The notes below the pieces were generated by a model. It did no database searches. It had not been told where the DNA came from and saw nothing but the letters and a program-made list of their open reading frames with translations. The translations under genes and the position numbers were made by a program. A DNA stretch of 64,000 nucleotides from Neostapfia colusana (taxonomy: Eukaryota; Streptophyta; Magnoliopsida; Poales; Poaceae), in NCBI GenBank assembly GCA_030760725.1, contig JASWHV010000005.1, positions 91,766,622-91,830,621 on the forward strand, read 5' to 3'. Of this stretch, positions 59,787 to 64,000 are shown piece after piece. Positions within the stretch are counted from its first letter, which is position 1. Each line of letters starts with the position of its first letter.

Positions 59787-59875
59787 GGTTCTATGAGGAA
59801 GGGACTCCCGAAGAGGAGACGGAACCCCAGGAGGGGAACCCCGTCGAGTGGGAGTCGTGCACGCCGCAGAGTTAG
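59787..59875 (+). other. Exon-like block b, T2 LTR
   Basis: It follows TTTTGCAG. In phase with block a it is open (GFYEEGTPEEETEPQEG) and ends ESCTPQS-stop (TAG 59873-59875). Confidence 0.5.
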
Positions 59876-60108
59876 TGTGTGTGTGTGCTAGCAAGGACAC
59901 GTTCGAGGGCCGAACGTGCACTTGATGCTTAGTCTACGCCGTGAGTGTAGACTGAACGTATTTTGATGTAAACATGTTCATAAACTTGTTCATGTACTAA
60001 AACTTCCACTTCCGCTTTGTACCTTTGACGTGTGTTATACGGTGCTGTGCAACGCAGCACCCCTCAGCGTGATCCTGGCTCGACAGGACCAATGGGGTCG
60101 TGTCAGCG

Positions 60109-60120
60109 TGGTATCAGAGC
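60109..60120 (+). other. T2 primer-binding site (initiator tRNA-Met)
   Basis: TGGTATCAGAGC, three bases after the LTR end. Confidence 0.95.
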
Positions 60121-61607
60121 TCGCTTGAGGTTTAACACAGCACAAAGGTCTTCTTTTTCAAAAATCCAGTGAGGAACGAGTTAGTAGCCCGTATAAGGAT
60201 GTTATTAGTATATAGAAAGTGGCTTATTAACCTATTTGTTATGTCGGAAAATCGTGCATCTCGGGACGTTCATGTCTTGGGGGGTGCACGTAAGCGCTGT
60301 CCACCAGTGCGCACAAGCTGAAGGGTGGAGCCCCACGGGTGGCAGGTAACCCGACCCGCTTTGATATCCTCTACGACTCTTCATGTCGTTTGGGGTATTC
60401 GAGCAACGTCTGTCCCTGGCGTGCGTGGTGCAAATTGGGAGACCCTGTCACGTGGTCCGAAACGTGAACACGTAACTCAAGGCGTGGTTGGCTTGAGAAC
60501 ATCCGGGCGAGTGATGACGGCCGGGTGTACAAACTGTATGGATTCCGGGCTCGGTGTGCAGCCGAGTCTGATGATTGTTTGAGTTTCTGCAGGTAGCCTG
60601 ACCACAAAACGGTAGACGTGTAGCATCCGTGTGCGAGTGACGAGTAGTGCCACTGAACTAACGAAGCCGGCTAAGTCCGGTATAGGTTTTTCCTTTGTGA
60701 GGACGTAGTACAGACATAATCTGGTGACGCATCGACGTCACACCCCATTAAATGAACAACTTCATTTAAAAACTTGAAGGTTTTGATCCAAAGTAGTAAA
60801 ACTTGATGTAACTCCTTCCCTTGTACAGGATATTCAAAGTTAACAAGTTTTCAACTTATAGGATGTTAAGGACAGAGCACTCTGTTTTCAGCTGAATCAA
60901 GGCTGGAGTTAATCAGAGGTTAGAGGTTGAGTTCTTTCGAGGTTGGGGTCGTATGATACATTTCTGGAAAGATTTGGAAGAGCTTTACAACTTTTCTGTT
61001 GAGTTCCAGAGGTGTTTCATCCCTTAACCACTCGAAAAATGCAGTAGAGTTGAAACTGTCCAGAAAACAGGACAGAGTAAAGACTCTCTGTAGACTCTCT
61101 GTAAAATTAAGCATAAATTCCTTCTTAAAAATCCAAAAAATAGGAAATGAGGTAGTTCTGAAAAGCTTATGATATGGGTTACAACTTTGTAACAGAAAGT
61201 TTTGTCAGATTAGGAACAGAATTAACTGGGATTCTTGGATCAAATCAGTACCTAAGGCAGGGAGGTGCTGTCCAATTGTTTCCAGAAATTCTGTTAACTT
61301 TGACATCTCATAACCTTTGAACCAGGACAGATCTTAGGCCAAGCAAATACTGGCTGGAAATCTATTGAAGTTAGCTTCAACTTTGATGTTGAGCTCCAGG
61401 ACTGGTTTTGCTTTTAACCTGGCCTAAATCAGGTTGAAATGGAAACTGGTCAAGGCTGTCATGGGAACAGCAGATCAGCAGTCAAATTTGTTTAAAAATT
61501 TGAACTATGTTTCCAAGTGTTATGGGTTCAATGACATATCTTATGTTATAACTCAATGGTTTACTGTTTAAATAAATATTTGACATTTCTCAAATATATT
61601 TTTACAG
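60121..61607 (+). other. T2 untranslated leader
   Basis: Colinear with the T1 leader, with no conserved frame. It ends in ATATTTTTACAG directly before the next ATG. Confidence 0.6.
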
Positions 61608-62552
61608 ATGGCAGCAGATAAACAGTTGGAGAACGGGTGGGTAGTTTCCCACTGTTCTGACCGTAGCGGCTACCCGGAAGCATTGTGGCAAATGCTCCAA
61701 TATTTCGGGTACAACCAGATGCCGCAATACTTCGCCAAGGAAGAAGGCAAAGAGGGGAACAAGACATGGACGATCCATGTCGAGGTTCCCGCAGGACCTA
61801 CGCCACCCGGTTGGGTGCCATTCACCGTCACGGTGAGAGGAAGACAACCGGAAGGGATGTGGCAAGTGGCAGCCCGTGACACTATGTCATGTTTCTGCCA
61901 ACTACACGTGCAGGCTATGGAGGGTACTCCATACGCACTCGTTCCGGTGGAGGGACGAGCTCAGCATGTGTGGGAAGAGAGGTACCTGGAGGCAACAGAC
62001 CCGAGTTGCCCAAGGTACAACCCCGCGGAGGCAAATCTCAGCCTCCAAATGAGGGCGGGAAACGCTGTGATGGACAGCCAAACTGTTCATACGGAGCATC
62101 TCGCCACCAAGCTCAAGGAGAGCACAAGCCGTGGAGATCATTTCGAGGGTGCTCACAGCGCACTCCGCAATGTGCTCCTTCCGACGATCAAGCGACTGAA
62201 TGAACAACACAATCAGTTGCGTCGTCTGAAGAAGGCAAAGAAGAAGAGCCGTGTTGACATCGTGGCGTTGCAAGAGCTGGTGCAGACCCTAACTCAGCAG
62301 AATGAGGACCTTGTTCAAGAGCGGGACGACGCTATCGAGGAAGGCCAAGGCTGGGAGGAGTACTACAACCAAGCTATGGACGAGGTGCATGCTTTGCAGG
62401 ACCTCGTGCCCCCGGTATTGGGCGTACCGGTAGTCTTGGGTCTTCCAGCCATGGGAGAACCCGGAATGGGAGAAGAGGTGGTAGACCCCGAGCCACCAGC
62501 AGAGGTACCGGAGGAGGACGACCCACAGGAGGTCGAGTTCTACTCCGAGTAG
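61608..62552 (+). CDS. Pre-gag ORF protein, uncharacterised
   Basis: An open frame of 314 codons from ATG to TAG lies between leader and gag, on the same strand. I do not recognise a named family. Residues about 30-90 show PQYFAKE, a glycine-rich turn, KTWTIHVEVP, FTVTVRGRQ and WQVAARDTM; the order of Tyr, Trp, alternating beta residues and an Ala-Ala helix recalls a double-stranded RNA-binding fold (weak, by eye). Residues about 165-245 are a charged helix likely to form a coiled coil (LNEQHNQLRRLKKAKKKSR, LTQQNEDLVQERDDAIEEG). The C-terminus is Pro/Val-rich, then acidic (EEDDPQEVEFYSE). T1 holds a broken copy and family C a diverged one. The ATG directly follows an acceptor-like tract, so a spliced mRNA is plausible. 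Confidence 0.75.
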   Translation: MAADKQLENGWVVSHCSDRSGYPEALWQMLQYFGYNQMPQYFAKEEGKEGNKTWTIHVEVPAGPTPPGWVPFTVTVRGRQPEGMWQVAARDTMSCFCQLHVQAMEGTPYALVPVEGRAQHVWEERYLEATDPSCPRYNPAEANLSLQMRAGNAVMDSQTVHTEHLATKLKESTSRGDHFEGAHSALRNVLLPTIKRLNEQHNQLRRLKKAKKKSRVDIVALQELVQTLTQQNEDLVQERDDAIEEGQGWEEYYNQAMDEVHALQDLVPPVLGVPVVLGLPAMGEPGMGEEVVDPEPPAEVPEEDDPQEVEFYSE

Positions 62553-62824
62553 GGGGTTACGGTTGCCAAGTAGGGCAGCTAGGGTAGCGTAACCCAACTT
62601 TTGTAATCAGTGACATGTCGTGTAAACAGTAGCGTATGTATAGGTAGTGACGACATGAGCACGACTTCTCGGAGATCCGAGAATAATGTATCTTGTATAA
62701 AGTTTCTGCTTTATCAATATATGTGAATGTTGTGCAAATTAATCATGTGTCACTTCAATGCCTACTGTTGCGTATGGAATTTTAAGTAAGACATGTGCTA
62801 ATCGCTGCTATTTTGAATTTCAGA
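62553..62824 (+). other. Spacer between pre-gag ORF and gag
   Basis: These 272 bp have no shared frame and end GAATTTCAG just before the gag ATG. The same spacer of similar length is in T1 (32856-33129). Confidence 0.5.
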
Positions 62825-64000
62825 ATGACACGTACTCGTTCCAACCCTGACATTGGGGGTACCAGTCAAGGGGGAGAGGCCTCCCAACCACCTCCCGAGG
62901 ACTCCTCGGGACAGCAGCAGCAATAGCAACAGCAAACACCGCCACCGCCACTGCCAACGGTTACATTGGCCGACATTGTCGCGGCAATGGCGGGCTCGCA
63001 TCAGCATCACACAGAGTTGCTGCAGACTCTCATCGCCAATACGTCTCGCCCAGAGAGACGTCAAGATCGTGAGGAGCGCCAACAGAGCTCCTACTCCGAC
63101 TTCCTGGCGACTCATCCCCCTGTATTCTCAAGGGCGGATGAACCACTTGACGCGGACAACTGGCTCCGCGCCATAGAAATGAAGTTCGGGCTGCTCCAAA
63201 TTAGCGAGCAGCGCAAGACTCAGTTCGCGGTCCAGCAGCTCCAAGGATCCGCGAGCGTGTGGTGGGCCAACTTTTGTGCTTCACAGCCCACCGACCGAGT
63301 GATGACCTGGGCGGAGTTCTGGACGGCCTTCAGGGCCTATCATATACCGCCAGGTCTGATGAAGAGGAAGACGCAGGAGTTCCTACACCTGCAACAAGGG
63401 AGCTGGAACGCGCTGGAATACTCCAGAGTGTTCAACGATCTCACGCTCTACGCGTCGTATCACGCGGATACAGACGAGAAGCGGCGAGACCATTTTTACC
63501 AGGGGCTTAACCCGCTCCTGAAGGACAAGTTGGCGATGTTCAATCGCGGCAGCCTCAACGACATCATTGATGCTGCGATTGTTCAGGAGGACTCCGGCAA
63601 GGAGTTGGTGGCGGCAGAGCGAAAGCGAAGCGCGCCGCAGAGCAGCGGAGAAGGAGGCGGTCCTTCTCAGAAGTTTCGGATGGTGAATCGCCCACCATCA
63701 GGTCCACGCTGGCAGCCACCACAGCGGTCGATGCCGTTCCGCAGTCGGCCGTACTCTTCACCGGCATTCCGGCCGGCACTGCCAGCACCACCGCAACCAC
63801 AACAACAGCAACGGGCGATGCCGCGTGCGTTTGCACCTCAGCAACGCATGCCGGGCTTTCGTCCACCAAGTACTCCACCAGCAGCGGCCACATGTTACAA
63901 GTGTGGTCATCCAGGACACTTCGCGAGCAGTTGCCCGGAGAGGCAAGGTGGCGGAGTGGCACCACAGTTTCCGGGGAGGAATCAACCCCGGAACCCTACC
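62825..64000 (+). pseudogene. T2 gag, nearly open, runs off the window
   Basis: From ATG 62825 (MTRTRSNPDIG) one TAG at 62924-62926 interrupts a Gln run. The frame is then open to the window end. It reads the capsid-like domain (ADEPLDADNWLRAIEMKFG, SVWWANFCASQPTDRVMTW, KRRDHFYQGLNP), a basic Pro/Gln linker (MPFRSRPYSSPAFRP) and the zinc knuckle CYKCGHPGHFASSC (about 63891-63935). The frame break that T1 has at SAWW is absent here. Whether pol follows intact cannot be seen. Confidence 0.85.

Larger units (their letters stand above)
56068..60105 (+). repeat. T2 5' LTR
   Basis: It starts TGTAAGGGCCTCAG and ends GGGGTCGTGTCA, 4038 bp, colinear with the full T1 3' LTR. Both keep CCCACATGTCAGCC, the GC-rich block, block a, the hairpin, the acceptor and block b. 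The donor-like site at the end of the GC-rich block reads CTTCGGGTACGA (57234-57245) instead of CTTCAGGTAAGA. Confidence 0.95.
56068..64000 (+). mobile_element. Tekay/Del-like chromovirus T2, 5' part
   Basis: This is a second copy of the T1 family, inserted into the Sirevirus integrase gene. It shows the LTR, tRNA-Met primer site, an open pre-gag ORF and a gag with one stop, then runs off the window. It is better preserved than T1 and may have a more intact pol beyond 64000. Confidence 0.95.

Noticed and set aside
1..64000. tRNA, rRNA, CRISPR arrays, operons or host genes
   Set aside because: No cloverleaf, rRNA block, regular repeat-spacer array or non-transposon protein domain was recognised. 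The tandem repeats present lie inside LTRs or in the short unclassified spacer at 26099-27189.

Overview
This window looks like an intergenic stretch of a grass (Poaceae) nuclear genome, built almost wholly of nested and decayed transposable elements. The grass assignment rests on the mix of long-LTR Ty3/gypsy chromoviruses, a Sirevirus-type Ty1/copia element, a gag-only Tat-like element and an EnSpm/CACTA remnant. The species cannot be told. I find no host gene, tRNA, rRNA or bacterial-type feature.

Layout. (1) 1-11392 and onward: a broken pre-gag ORF of a family-C chromovirus (LTRs begin TGTAACACCC) is split at 347/11393 by a scrambled minus-strand family-R gypsy element. That element has an LTR piece at 348-570, an inverted gag-protease copy at 571-2328, integrase at 2329-3092, RT at 7684-8357, gag-protease at 8358-9608, a leader, an LTR at 10493-10926 and a pol tail at 11041-11392. 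A long reverse LTR (L5, 3093-7683) lies inside it. (2) 11393-18276: the rest of family C, with the pre-gag ORF end, gag, an inserted or truncated family-C LTR, pol and the start of a 3' LTR. (3) 18277-22160: long LTR L4, flanked by family-C LTR halves in opposite orientations. (4) 22693-26098: integrase tail with chromodomain and a full family-C LTR. (5) 26099-27189: unclassified DNA holding repeats. (6) 27195-41781: complete Tekay/Del-like chromovirus T1 with TTTAA target-site duplications (TSDs). (7) 41979-49586: complete gag-only element F with GATGC TSDs. (8) 49592-51030: CACTA remnant. (9) 51031-56067: Sirevirus cut by (10) 56068-64000, a second, better preserved Tekay-like element, T2, which runs off the window.

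How the parts work together. Each autonomous element would be transcribed from its LTR, primed by initiator tRNA-Met on TGGTATCAGAGC (T1, T2, Sirevirus), packaged by gag, and copied and inserted by protease, RT, RNase H and integrase. Nearly all copies are dead through stops, frameshifts and lost catalytic residues. Element F carries gag only and would need pol from elsewhere.

The observations most worth following are these. First, an uncharacterised ORF lies between the primer site and gag in T1 and T2 (314 codons and open in T2), with a diverged relative in family C. Second, the long LTRs carry two short blocks that look like in-phase coding exons (81 and 89 nt) bounded by splice-like sites. 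Third, a small hairpin is kept in all LTR families upstream of the second block, with a base-pair change that preserves pairing. Fourth, splice-acceptor-like tracts abut the ATGs of the pre-gag ORF and of gag.
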